Of a DNA stretch of 64,000 nt, positions 36,731 through 45,734 are shown one piece after another. This DNA comes from Flavobacterium tegetincola DSM 22377. GTDB lineage: Bacteria > Bacteroidota > Bacteroidia > Flavobacteriales > Flavobacteriaceae. Numbering within the stretch: the first letter of the stretch is position 1; each line of letters opens with the position of its first letter. Location of the stretch: the NCBI RefSeq assembly GCF_000425485.1, contig NZ_AUDN01000025.1:1-64000 (forward strand). The letters run 5' to 3'. Under the pieces are notes generated by a model that searched no databases, was not told where the DNA came from, and was given only the letters and a program-made list of their open reading frames with translations. The position numbers and the translations under genes were made by a program.

Positions 36731-37321
36731 ATGTTTACCGGAATTATAGAAACCCTCGGCACCGTAAAAGAATTGCGTCACGATCAAGACAACTTACATC
36801 TGACCATTTCATCAGCAATTACTTCTGAATTAAAAATCGATCAAAGCGTAGCTCATAACGGCGTTTGCCTTACCGTCGTGGCGATAAATAACGATTCTTA
36901 TACCGTTACCGCCATCAGAGAAACCATCGAAAAAACCAATCTCGGAAATTGGAACACAGGCGATTTAGTCAATTTAGAACGCGCCATGAAATTGGGCGAT
37001 CGACTGGACGGACATATTGTGCAAGGTCACGTGGATCAAACTGGCATTTGCAAAAGCGTAGAAAATGCGAACGGAAGTTGGTATTACACCTTTGAATACG
37101 ATGAAAAACTAAATAATCTGACTATTGAAAAAGGGTCGATTACAGTAAATGGAGTAAGTTTGACTGTGGTCAATTCAAAGCACAATCAGTTTAGTGTGGC
37201 GATTATTCCTTATACGTACGAACATACGAACTTCAAGAATTTTGAAGTTGGGACAAAAATTAATTTGGAATTTGATGTAATTGGGAAATATGTGGCAAGG
37301 TTGCATCAATTGAGAAACTAA
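36731..37321 (+). CDS. ribE: Riboflavin synthase alpha chain
   Basis: Dismutates two 6,7-dimethyl-8-ribityllumazines to riboflavin. The 196-residue protein has two lumazine-binding repeats: MFTGIIETLGTV, SVAHNGVCLTVV and RLDGHIVQGHVDQTG in the first; EKGSITVNGVSLTVV and YTYEHTNFKNFEVG in the second. The C-terminus is NLEFDVIGKYVARLHQLRN. The last 92 bp, including the stop codon, recur 7.2 kb downstream as a diverged copy (44493-44584), and the 40 bp after the stop recur just before recA, so this 3' end marks the left edge of an accessory island. Confidence 0.95.
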   Translation: MFTGIIETLGTVKELRHDQDNLHLTISSAITSELKIDQSVAHNGVCLTVVAINNDSYTVTAIRETIEKTNLGNWNTGDLVNLERAMKLGDRLDGHIVQGHVDQTGICKSVENANGSWYYTFEYDEKLNNLTIEKGSITVNGVSLTVVNSKHNQFSVAIIPYTYEHTNFKNFEVGTKINLEFDVIGKYVARLHQLRN

Positions 37322-37359
37322 AACACCTCCCAAAATAAATTTAAAATAAACAATTCACA
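37320..37359. repeat. Left copy of the island-flanking direct repeat
   Basis: Thirty bases beginning at the ribE stop codon (AAAACACCTCCC... to 37349) are identical to 46485-46514; after two mismatches another eight bases match. The repeat brackets the whole 9.2 kb between ribE and recA. Confidence 0.85.
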
Positions 37360-37360
37360 C

Positions 37361-37528
37361 CAGCTCCCGAGGTTTCTATTAAAATCTGTGACGCTCTGCG
37401 AACCCGCGATAGCTATCGGGGCCAACTTCGCATAAATATACTTTTTTTCGATGAGCTTAAAACAGGAGACATTATTTTAACAGAAAAAAAAGGCTTCGAG
37501 GTCAGAGACCATCGAAGATCTGGAGCAT
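37361..37528. repeat. Left copy of a hairpin-containing repeat
   Basis: This stretch resembles 45735-45890. The best-conserved part begins ACTTCGCA at 37425 and includes AGCTTAAAAC.GGAGACAT and TTTTAACAGAA. It ends in the hairpin CTTCGAGGTC-AGA-GACCATCGAAG at 37494-37517, identical in both copies. An additional palindrome, GATAGCTATC, lies at 37408-37417. A weaker match to the hairpin is seen at about 44666-44684. No transposase is associated. Confidence 0.75.
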
Positions 37529-37653
37529 TTTTATGTTTCGCAAGTGCCTTTGCACAAACAAGTTCGTTAGATATATATTTACAAAATGTCAATCAATCTA
37601 CAGTTACATCAGGAATAATCTATGACCAGTCTCTGCCATTAGCTGATTTATAA
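37520..37653 (+). pseudogene. Remnant of the secreted-leader gene family
   Basis: An open stretch in one frame reads GAFLCFASAFAQ (end of a signal peptide), then LQNVNQSTVTSGIIYDQSL and stops at TAA 37651-37653. NVNQSTVTSGIIYDQ matches the NIDQSTVRTGIIYER block of the leaders at 39171, 40095 and 40999. The start codon and most of the signal peptide are missing, replaced by the hairpin repeat. It is therefore a truncated, more diverged relative of that leader. No separate function is expected. Confidence 0.6.
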
Positions 37654-37776
37654 CCTTTGACAAAAATAAACATCTATAATTATTACAACATGATTTAATT
37701 TCTACTTACACAAGCACTTTTAATTAAAATAATTAATTACTTTCAACAATATTTTAACCCCTTAAAGTCTATTATT

Positions 37777-38397
37777 ATGAAAACAAAAATCTTATTGTTT
37801 TTAACTATTCTATCGTTAGTAAGTTGCAGTAGCGATGACTCATCCAACGACCCTGCATCGAGACTCCCGCCCGAAACCCAAACAGGTGCAAATACTTTTG
37901 GGTGCATTATTGACGGAAAAATACTACTACCTCGCAGTGGAAACACAAGTCAAATTAATCCACTCTACGGAGCCAGATTATTAAGGGGTTTTGCCGAATT
38001 TGATTTCGATTATTATGAATTAGAAATAATTGACCATAAAAGTAATAGAAGTGCAAGTTTTTATATTCACATGCATAATGCTGTTCAAAATGGAGTTGGC
38101 AGTTACATCATTGATGAGTCAAATGGAATGAATGGAATTGATGGTTATGCACACAATTATATACATTGCAATGTATATAGCCGGGAGACCAGTTCTTACC
38201 AAAAATATGTGTCTTTTGAAAATTCTGGTTCATTTATAATCACTAAATCAATGCGAAATGCAACAACTGGTAACATAATTTCTGGTACATTTAATTGTAA
38301 AGTTAGAAATATAAACAACCCTAATGATGAGATAGAAATAACGGATGGAAGATTTGACATTAATAGTTTAACAATAAAAACAACCTATTTTCCTTAA
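37777..38397 (+). CDS. DUF6252-like lipoprotein, tandem copy 1
   Basis: A 206-residue lipoprotein: KTKILLFLTILSLVSCSSDDSS with lipobox LVSC, then DPASRLPPETQTGANTFGC and IDGKILLPRSGNTSQ. The central strand-rich part ends in VRNINNPNDEIEITDGRFDIN and a terminal TTYFP. The block TQTGANTFGC.IDG...PRSG and the EITDGRFDI end are those of the DUF6252 lipoproteins of Bacteroidota, whose function is unknown. It is the first of four tandem paralogues and the most diverged in its signal peptide. It is preceded by TTTTAACCCCTTAAA, the same upstream element found before copies 3 and 4. Confidence 0.8.
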   Translation: MKTKILLFLTILSLVSCSSDDSSNDPASRLPPETQTGANTFGCIIDGKILLPRSGNTSQINPLYGARLLRGFAEFDFDYYELEIIDHKSNRSASFYIHMHNAVQNGVGSYIIDESNGMNGIDGYAHNYIHCNVYSRETSSYQKYVSFENSGSFIITKSMRNATTGNIISGTFNCKVRNINNPNDEIEITDGRFDINSLTIKTTYFP

Positions 38398-38459
38398 AAT
38401 ACATTAAGTAAATTTGACCTAAATAAAATTTTTCAATAACCAAAAAACACCTCCAAATT

Positions 38460-39074
38460 ATGAAAAAATTATTTTTATTACTTATCACAACTTTTATTTT
38501 AAGTTGCAGTAGCGACGACTCTTCCAACGACCCCGTATTAAGACTCCCACCTGAAACCCAAACAGGTGCCAATACTTTTGGGTGCATTATTGACGGCAAA
38601 ATACTATTACCACGTAGTGGAAATACAAGTCAGGTTAGTCCTCTCTCTGGAGCTAGACTATTTGGAGGTTACCCAGATGTATATGATTATCTCGAATTAG
38701 AAATAATTGATTACAAAAGTACTCCAAGAGCAAGTTTATTTTTTCACATGCATAGTGCTCCGGAAAATGGACTTGGAACCTTTATAATTAATGAGTCAAA
38801 CGGAATGACCGATATTGATGGCTTCCAACACCATTATTTACATTGTAATATATTTAATAATAAAACAAATTCTTATCAACAATATGTATCTTATCAAAAT
38901 TCTGGAACTTATACTATAAACAGATTGACTTTAGGTTCAGGAAGCGGATTAATAATTTCTGGAACGTTTAGTTGCAAAGTTAGAAATATAAAGGACCCTA
39001 CTGACGAGATAGAAATTACAGATGGAAGATTTGATATCAATAGTTTAACAATAAAGCTTACATACTTTCCTTGA
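38460..39074 (+). CDS. DUF6252-like lipoprotein, tandem copy 2
   Basis: A 204-residue paralogue of the neighbouring lipoproteins. The signal MKKLFLLLITTFILSC leads to the same N-terminal 65 residues as the other copies, with near identity at DNA level from TGAAACCCAAACAGGTGC onward. The middle differs (LFGGYPDVYDYLELEIIDYK), then IISGTFSCKVRNIKDPTDE and EITDGRFDINSLTIK close it. Unlike copies 3 and 4 it has the upstream sequence AATAACCAAAAAACACC..CAAATTATG, which elsewhere in the array precedes the secreted leader. This mixing of upstream modules points to recombination among copies. Confidence 0.8.
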   Translation: MKKLFLLLITTFILSCSSDDSSNDPVLRLPPETQTGANTFGCIIDGKILLPRSGNTSQVSPLSGARLFGGYPDVYDYLELEIIDYKSTPRASLFFHMHSAPENGLGTFIINESNGMTDIDGFQHHYLHCNIFNNKTNSYQQYVSYQNSGTYTINRLTLGSGSGLIISGTFSCKVRNIKDPTDEIEITDGRFDINSLTIKLTYFP

Positions 39075-39170
39075 TGATAGAGTAGCTTTTGTAAAGGCAA
39101 ATCTATAAAATTAAATTAAAAATATTTCAAAAACCAAAACAAAATATAATAACCGAAAACACCCCAAATT

Positions 39171-39416
39171 ATGAAAAAATTATTTTTTCTATTCAGTTGT
39201 ATGTTGATTCCTTTTTACATACAAGCCCAATATGACAGTGCAGCAGCACCAAAAGCATTAGATTCTATGCTGGTCAATATTGACCAATCAACAGTTAGGA
39301 CGGGTATTATTTATGAACGTACCTATCAAAAAGCCAATTTGTACAATTATAACAGTAAAGATTATAGTCATACTGCCGAGTACAGTTATTTAAACCCCTT
39401 AAATTTTAACCTATGA
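39171..39416 (+). CDS. Secreted leader fragment, copy 1
   Basis: An 81-residue exported peptide: signal MKKLFFLFSCMLIPFYIQAQ, then YDSAAAPKALDSMLVNIDQ, STVRTGIIYERTYQKANLYN and a tail TAEYSYLNPLNFNL. The first 52 codons encode the same residues as the start of the large lipase-like gene at 40999, and the similarity continues to TAEYSY, after which the frame runs into lipoprotein upstream sequence. It is thus the 5' end of that large gene cut off and joined to a lipoprotein gene. Its stop TGA overlaps the lipoprotein ATG as ATGA, so translation of the two is probably coupled. Confidence 0.65.
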   Translation: MKKLFFLFSCMLIPFYIQAQYDSAAAPKALDSMLVNIDQSTVRTGIIYERTYQKANLYNYNSKDYSHTAEYSYLNPLNFNL

Positions 39417-40032
39417 AAAAACTATTTTTACTATTTCTCACAACTTTAATAATAAGTTGCAGTAGCGATGACTCATCCAGCGACCCTGCATCGAGACTCC
39501 CACCTGAAACCCAAACAGGTGCTAACACTTTTGGGTGCATTATTGACGGGAAAATACTACTACCTCGTAGTGGAAACACTAGCCAAATTAACCCGCTTTC
39601 TGGGGCAGATTTAACAAGGGGGTATCCATCATTTGATTTCGACTATTTAGAATTGAAAATAATTGACCATAAGAGTACAAATGGTAGCATTTTGTTTATT
39701 CATATGCATAATGCAATTGAAAATGGGACTGGAAACTATGTTATTGATGAGTCTAATGGATTTACATCTATTGATGGATTAGAGCATCATTATCTATACT
39801 CTGATATATACGTACAAAAACAAATTCTTATCAAAGATATCTGTCTTATAATAACTCAGGAACTTTTAAAATTACAAGGTTTATGCTAGGTAATGAAAAT
39901 TCTGGAACAATTATTTCTGGAACTTTTAATTGCAAAGTTAGAAATATAAATGACCCTTCTGATGAGATAGAAATAACAGATGGAAGATTTGACATTAATA
40001 GTTTAACTGTAGCTTTAACTTACTTTCCTTAA
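39413..40032 (+). pseudogene. DUF6252-like lipoprotein, tandem copy 3, frameshifted
   Basis: Starts MKKLFLLFLTTLIISCSSDD and matches the other copies through DGLEHHYLYSDIY. Near 39805-39820 the frame shifts by one base: the annotated frame ends early at 39889, while another frame continues the paralogue exactly (TNSYQRYLSYNNSGTFKI, IISGTFNCKVRNINDP, EITDGRFDINSL, LTYFP) to TAA at 40030-40032. The total length, 620 bp, is one short of a multiple of three compared with copy 1 (621). The shortened product of 158 residues would lack the conserved end, so this copy is probably inactive. Confidence 0.8.
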
Positions 40033-40094
40033 ATAATTTTGACATTTAAGAGTAAGCTAATAAAAATTTCAATAACCAAAAAACACCCCAAATT

Positions 40095-40340
40095 ATGAAA
40101 AAATTATTTTTTCTGTTCATTTGTATGTTATTCACTACTTACATACAAGCCCAAGATGACAGTGCAGCAGCACCAAAGGCATTAAATTCTATGTTGGTCA
40201 ATATTGACCAATCAACAGTTAGGACAGGTATTATTTATGAACGTACCTATCAAAAAGCTAATTTGTACAATTATAACAGCAAAGATTATAGCAATACTGC
40301 CGAGTACAGTTATTTTAACCCCTTAAATTTTAACCTATGA
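40095..40340 (+). CDS. Secreted leader fragment, copy 2
   Basis: An 81-residue peptide nearly the same as the one at 39171: MKKLFFLFICMLFTTYIQAQ, DDSAAAPKALNSMLVNIDQ, then the same block to TAEYSYFNPLNFNL. The signal peptide differs in several residues, the exported part in very few. Its stop codon again overlaps the following lipoprotein start as ATGA. Together with the next gene it forms the second unit of a tandem duplication of about 0.9 kb. Nothing suggests that it has an enzymatic role on its own. Confidence 0.65.
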   Translation: MKKLFFLFICMLFTTYIQAQDDSAAAPKALNSMLVNIDQSTVRTGIIYERTYQKANLYNYNSKDYSNTAEYSYFNPLNFNL

Positions 40341-40948
40341 AAAAACTATTTTTACTACTTCTAACAACTTTTATTATAAGTTGCAGTAGCGATGACTCTC
40401 TCAACGACCCCGTATTAAGACTCCCGCCCGAAACTCAAACAGGTGCTAACACTTTTGGTTGTATTATTGATGGCAAAATACTACTACCTCGTAGTGGAAA
40501 CACAAGCCAAGTTAATCCTCTTTCTGGCGCAATCTTGTATGGGGGTTATCCTGATGTTTATGATTATTTCGAATTAAAAATTTTAGATTATAAAACACCT
40601 AAAAGTTCAAGTTTTCTTTTCCATTTGCATAATATCGTTGCTAATGGTATAGGAACTTATCAAATTGATAAATCTAACGGAATGAGAAATATCGATGGTA
40701 TGAATAATAATTATATTCACTGTAATGTATTTAATGAAGAAACAAATTCTTATGAACAATTTCTATCTTATGATAATTCTGGGACGTATACTATAACAAG
40801 AATATCTGTTACTCCTGATTATACAATAATATCAGGAACGTTCAACTGTAATTTGAAAAATATTAATGATTCAAATGACGAAATTTCAATAACAGATGGA
40901 AGATTTGATATCAATAGTCTTACAGTATTTTTGAAATATTTTCCTTAA
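40337..40948 (+). CDS. DUF6252-like lipoprotein, tandem copy 4
   Basis: A 203-residue lipoprotein: MKKLFLLLLTTFIISC, then SSDDSLNDPVLRLPPETQ and DGKILLPRSGNTSQ as in the other copies. The N-terminal third is nearly invariant among copies, while the middle and C-terminal parts vary (LYGGYPDVYDYFELKILDY, DYTIISGTFNCNLKNIND). It ends EISITDGRFDINSL and FLKYFP. Conserved start with variable middle could reflect gene conversion at the 5' end or selection for diversity. It is coupled by a 4 bp overlap to the leader fragment upstream and precedes the large lipase-like gene by 50 bp. Confidence 0.8.
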   Translation: MKKLFLLLLTTFIISCSSDDSLNDPVLRLPPETQTGANTFGCIIDGKILLPRSGNTSQVNPLSGAILYGGYPDVYDYFELKILDYKTPKSSSFLFHLHNIVANGIGTYQIDKSNGMRNIDGMNNNYIHCNVFNEETNSYEQFLSYDNSGTYTITRISVTPDYTIISGTFNCNLKNINDSNDEISITDGRFDINSLTVFLKYFP

Positions 40949-40998
40949 AAAATTATCTGTTAACAAATTTTTTTTAATAACCAAAAACACCCCAAACT

Positions 40999-43900
40999 AT
41001 GAAAAAATTATTTTTTCTATTCAGTTGTATGTTGATTCCTTTTTACATACAAGCCCAATATGACAGTGCAGCAGCACCAAAAGCATTAGATTCTATGCTG
41101 GTCAATATTGACCAATCAACAGTTAGGACGGGTATTATTTATGAACGTACCTATTAAAAAGCCAATTTATACAACTATAATGCTAAAGATTATAGCAATA
41201 CTGCCGAGTACAGTTATTTCAGACAAAGTTTGCTCGAAATGCACCGTGCGAGTAATGCTACTAAATTTATTTCGCTGGAAAAATTAGAAGAACTTTTAAT
41301 TGATTCTTATGCTGATAATATTGTTGAAGTAGGGATTTTAAATACCGAGTTTAATGTACTTAATTATAATGTAGATGAACCGCGATTGGGTGGGATGACA
41401 TTAGACACAGTTGCCAAAAGATTTACGGCAATACCCAACACGCCTCCTTTTTATACCATGCATACTTTGGTAATTGCACCTTTAATGGATGCAGTTGGGG
41501 GAGCTGATGTTAAGTTTAATTTTAGTAATCAATTTCTATTTACCAACGGCGATAAAAAAATTACTACGCTTGATGTTGATTTTGGAGAAGGAACCATAGA
41601 AAATATTATTGATAACGAAATTTTTAATGAAAAAAGCGTTACCATACAGTACGGCACTAATGGAACTAAAATTATAAAGTTTTTAATCACGTTTGATGAT
41701 GGTACTACATTAGAAACTAATGGCGCTATCTATTTTACCAATACTACTCTTGGTGCAGGTGGTACAGCTAGTTGTGGCAGTACTGGTATTGAAGATTTGC
41801 GTCAAGATTTTTTAGCACAAAAAGCAACAGAACTTTCTCAAGGCTATATAGCAACCGACCCAAAAATTAAAGCACAATTGGATTACAGGGTTTTTTATAG
41901 TGCAGGAAATACCCAAAAACTCATCAAAAAACCTCTCATCATCATTGATGGTTTTGACCCTGGAGATAAAAGACGCATTCAAGATTGCGATTGTGCAATA
42001 GTCCCGAAATGTGCGTCACAATATCGAGGCTCTAATGGAAATTTTGACCCTGAAAAACATAAATCTATAGTGGATTTGATGATGTATTTTGAAAATGGAG
42101 TTCCAAAAGAGCTATTAGTAACATTAAGGGCTGAGGGTTTCGATGTCATAGTTGTAAACTTTCCTAATTATGAAACGAAAAACCTTACAAACAACCAGAA
42201 TGTTATAATTGATGGTGGTGCTGATTATATAGAGAATAATGCTATGGCGGTGGTTGCCTTATTGCAAGAAATAAAAGGACAAGTAGAGACAAATGGAAGC
42301 ACGAACAAAACGGCTATCATATCGCCAAGTATGGCAGGACAAATAGCACGATATGCTTTGTCTTACATGGAGAAAAAGTTTGAAGAAACTAATAATACTG
42401 ACTGGAAACACAATGTATCTCTTTGGGCAAGTTTAGACAGTCCGTTTCTTGGAGCAAACATACCTCTTGGCGACCAAGCACTAATTTATTTATTGAAAGA
42501 AGAAGATGATGCAGCAGAAACATTCTATAATCAGGAATTAGCTTCTCCTGCTTCGCAACAAATGCTTATTGAGTTTCATAAACCTAAATTAAATCCATGG
42601 GTGTTGAATCCGAGTATTATGATTTCCAACTACAATCAAGTAGATACAAATTTTTTAAACGGACAAACTACGACTCAAGGACTACCTTTAAATAGAGGTA
42701 ACACCTACTTTCAGCAACATTATAATAAACAATTTACAAGTGGTAAAGTAGGTTCGGATGGATGGCCTCAAGATGTTAGGAAAATTGCAATTGTAAATGG
42801 GTCATTAACGGGGTCAAAAGAAGCATTGAAACTTAATGGTCAACCTGAAGTAAGTTTTGCTAATGATGGCGAAAAAGTTTTAAATATCAGAGGATTTCAA
42901 AGAATTAGAATTGGTCTTCCATTTGGAGGGTCAATAGTATGGCGGATACATATTGCATCAATGGAAGTAATGTTCATGAAATCAGCTGGACAGGGTGGAA
43001 GAATTGCAAGATTCAAAGGTCCTGCAGAAAAGACGACAAATGCTACAAATATTAACAGTCGCGGTGTAATGGATAATGTACCAGGCGGTTATTATGATGT
43101 TCAAAACCAGCTAGCCGAACCCATTCTAAGCAACATTCCTTTACCTAGTGCATCTATAAGTGGTTTTAGCTCTTTTAGTTTGTCTAATATTATAGCTGAA
43201 GTACTTCATTCTTTCAGCCAAGCTTTTGGAGGCAGTGAGTTTCAGCTTAGAGAATTTAATCCAAATAATTCTTTTATTCCTACATTCTCATCATTAGCAA
43301 TTCTAAATCCAAATCAGAGTTGGGCTACACCCTTAAATTATAATCTAATTTGTCCCACGAATAAGTTAACACCTTTTGATAGTTACTTTGGTATTGCTAA
43401 AAACACAGCCCATATTTCATTTACTAAAGAAAGTAAAGATTGGTTACTAAAGGAACTTGATAATAGTCCTCAAGCACCAAGTTTTCCTCTTAATGCTACA
43501 GCATTAACTGGCCCTGGAACGATCTGTACATCTGCAACCTACACTTTTGGAGATATTTGTAAAATTCCTAGTAATGCGGTTTGGACTAAATCTTCTAATT
43601 TGCAAATTACAAGCAGCAATGGTTTTTCTATAAATGTAAATAAAGTAGGAAATGGTCAGGGTTTTATTAAAGCAACTTTTCAAAATGGTACATCTGTAAC
43701 CAAAAATATCTGGGTAGGAGTTCCACAATTCAACAGTCTAGTTCCTGTAGGTAACCAATCTGGCTATAATCCTAACCAACCAAACATTTCTTCTATGGAC
43801 GGAGGCATTTCTTGTAATGGTATTAGTTTGAAAGTACTATTTGACTCAAATGCAATTTTAGAATATGAATGGGAAAAAATAACTTTAAATGTTAATTGGG

Positions 43901-44382
43901 GCGTTAGCCCTTCAAGTGGCAACTTAAGCCTAATGACGGTTTGCAATAAAAACTTTGTTTTTAAAGTTAGAGCTAGAAACTCCTGCGGTTGGAGTGACTG
44001 GAAACAATTAGAATTTTACATGAACAGATGTAATACTGATTGTGATACTTCTGCTCCATCAAACTCAGTTTCTGGTTTAAATTTTATATTATCTCCCAAT
44101 CCCGTTTCAAGTGGTTTACTTACAATAGATATTAAACCTTCATCGCCTTGGTTTTATCCACCAGGAACGATTGACCCAATAACTGGTATGCCAATACCTG
44201 CACCTCTAGTGATAAAAAAAGTAAATATTAGTATTTTTACAAGTTCTGGAACATTAGTTCAATCTTATTCAAATAAAATAATTCCCACACAAATAGATAT
44301 TTCCAGCTTAGCCAATGGAAATTATATTGTCCTTTTTGAACATTTTGGAGCAACTGAAAGCTATAATATCATTAAAGGATAA
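40999..44382 (+). pseudogene. T9SS-secreted lipase-like protein with a nonsense codon in the leader
   Basis: From the ATG at 40999 the frame encodes the leader MKKLFFLFSCMLIPFYIQAQ and NIDQSTVRTGIIYERTY, then TAA at 41155-41157 where both leader copies have CAA. The same frame then continues (KANLYNYNAKDYSNTAEYSYF) for about 1070 residues. A start at TTG 41230 would lack the signal peptide. The body holds an alpha/beta-hydrolase region: LIIIDGFDPGDKRR, VIVVNFPNYETKN, the nucleophile-elbow-like IISPSMAGQIARYALSYME and WASLDSPFLGANIP. The end (LSPNPVSSGLLTI, then IFTSSGTLVQSY and LANGNYIVLF) is a T9SS type A sorting domain. It would be a secreted esterase or lipase; as it stands export is probably lost. 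Confidence 0.75.
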
Positions 44383-44397
44383 TTTGGTTTTAAAATT

Positions 44398-44436
44398 AAA
44401 AAACAGGTTTTGATTAATTTCAAGACCTGTTTTTTA
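44398..44436 (+). terminator. Terminator after the lipase-like gene
   Basis: AAAACAGGTTTTGATT pairs imperfectly with CAAGACCTGTTTT and is followed by T residues, starting 16 bases after the stop codon. Confidence 0.8.
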
Positions 44437-44492
44437 TTTAATTGATTTCCTATAGATAAATCAGGTAGTTTTCATAATTATACAATAATAAT

Positions 44493-44584
44493 TTCAAGCA
44501 TTTTGAATTAGGAACAAAAATCAATTTGGAATTTGATGTCATTGGGAAATATGTGGCGAGATTGCATGGTTTGAGTAGATAAAA
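44493..44584 (+). pseudogene. Displaced 3' end of a second ribE allele
   Basis: Ninety-two bases align without gaps to 37232-37323, the last 29 codons and stop of ribE, with 14 mismatches (about 85% identity). It encodes HFELGTKINLEFDVIGK and YVARLHGLSR, against NFEVGTKINLEFDVIGK and YVARLHQLRN in the intact gene. No ribE sequence precedes it. It is the tail of an orthologous ribE allele of different origin, left or brought in by the event that built the island. Confidence 0.85.
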
Positions 44585-44779
44585 TTTTTTAATTGCTAAT
44601 TTTTAATGAAATGAGTCTATCAAAACGAACACGGTTAAAGCATGATAAAATGATTGCTGAAGCGGCTCCGAGATCAGAGAACATTTAAGATTGTGTGATT
44701 AAATTATTTATATTTGGAGACTAATTGTTTTTTTATAATTAGACAAAAGTTCCTTTTCATTAAATAACAGTACTTTATA
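44585..44779. other. Intergenic region after the ribE fragment
   Basis: Contains a 25-codon frame at 44611-44688 (MSLSKRTRLKHDKMIAEAAP...) of unknown meaning, and the segment GGCTCCGAGATCAGAGAACAT at about 44664-44684. The latter resembles the GGCTTCGAGGTCAGAGACCAT part of the hairpin repeats at 37492 and 45853. Nothing else recognised. Confidence 0.35.
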
Positions 44780-45700
44780 ATGGAAGTTTTTATAATTCAA
44801 GTAATAATTTTTGGGATCATTTTCTTAACATCTTATTTAGGACGTAAGAGTTTGGATATTACAGCAGTTGTTATTTCCGTCTTTACAATATTTGCTGTTT
44901 TCACAAGCTGGCTTATTATTTTACAATTTGTTACAATTGTAATTTCTTATTTATTTGCATTAGATAAAATGAGCTTACGTAAAGAACAAAAAATTCCTGC
45001 GAAAAATATAGTAATCCCACAGAACAATTCTAAATCTAATAATGATCGTGGTTGCCTTACTTTTACAACTTTATTTATAGTCGTTATGGGATTTTTATAT
45101 GCTTATAATGTTTGGTCCGTAAAAAACTCAAATAATAAAATAGCTTCACCTACTATAATAGAAGAAAACACATTTAAAACGAAGGTAGATTCAAAAAATT
45201 ATGATGATTATGAATATGAAAATAATTCAGATGAAGATCCTACATATTATGTTGATACTGTAAGTCATTCAAATTTTCAAAATTTTGATACTGAAGAAGA
45301 AAATAATTATTTTGAAGATGAATATAGATATGATGATGACTACAATGATTATCGAGACGCCTCTGTAAATGATGAAGATACTCATCACAGTAAAATGAAA
45401 TATGGCAATTTTACATTTTTTCAAGATATAAATTGCGAAATAAATAATGCACAACTTCGAATCAGTAAAGGTGGAATTAACCAAATTAATTTTTTTCTCC
45501 AAGTAAGTAATAAATATCAAATGGGAGAGATATCTGGTAGTGCAATAATTTCAAAGGATTTTCAGACAGCGATTTTTAAATCAAAAGATTGTGAATCCTT
45601 AATATTTTACTTTTTGCCTAATGAACAAATTCATATTAAAGAATTTAATTGTGATAATTATCATGGTACAAATATTTGCTTTAATTCGGTGTTTTACTAA
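44780..45700 (+). CDS. Hypothetical membrane protein with an acidic linker
   Basis: A 306-residue protein I do not recognise. Two or three membrane segments fill the first 65 residues (VFIIQVIIFGIIFLTSYLG, AVVISVFTIFAVFTSWLII, FVTIVISYLFAL), another lies at about 92-113 (CLTFTTLFIVVMGFLYAYNV). A strongly acidic, Asn/Tyr-rich linker spans about 135-205. The C-terminal 100 residues are strand-rich (KYGNFTFFQDINCEINNAQL, INQINFFLQVSNKYQMGEI). Codon use is very AT-rich compared with recA or ribE. It lies inside the island after the ribE fragment, and could be cargo; no partner gene is evident. Confidence 0.6.
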   Translation: MEVFIIQVIIFGIIFLTSYLGRKSLDITAVVISVFTIFAVFTSWLIILQFVTIVISYLFALDKMSLRKEQKIPAKNIVIPQNNSKSNNDRGCLTFTTLFIVVMGFLYAYNVWSVKNSNNKIASPTIIEENTFKTKVDSKNYDDYEYENNSDEDPTYYVDTVSHSNFQNFDTEEENNYFEDEYRYDDDYNDYRDASVNDEDTHHSKMKYGNFTFFQDINCEINNAQLRISKGGINQINFFLQVSNKYQMGEISGSAIISKDFQTAIFKSKDCESLIFYFLPNEQIHIKEFNCDNYHGTNICFNSVFY

Positions 45701-45734
45701 TCAGTATAAAATTATTTCATATTATAACTAATAC

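Noticed and set aside
38360..38599. Minus-strand frames recurring at the starts of the lipoprotein genes
   Set aside because: They recur because the lipoprotein 5' ends are repeated; they are antisense shadows without own start signals.
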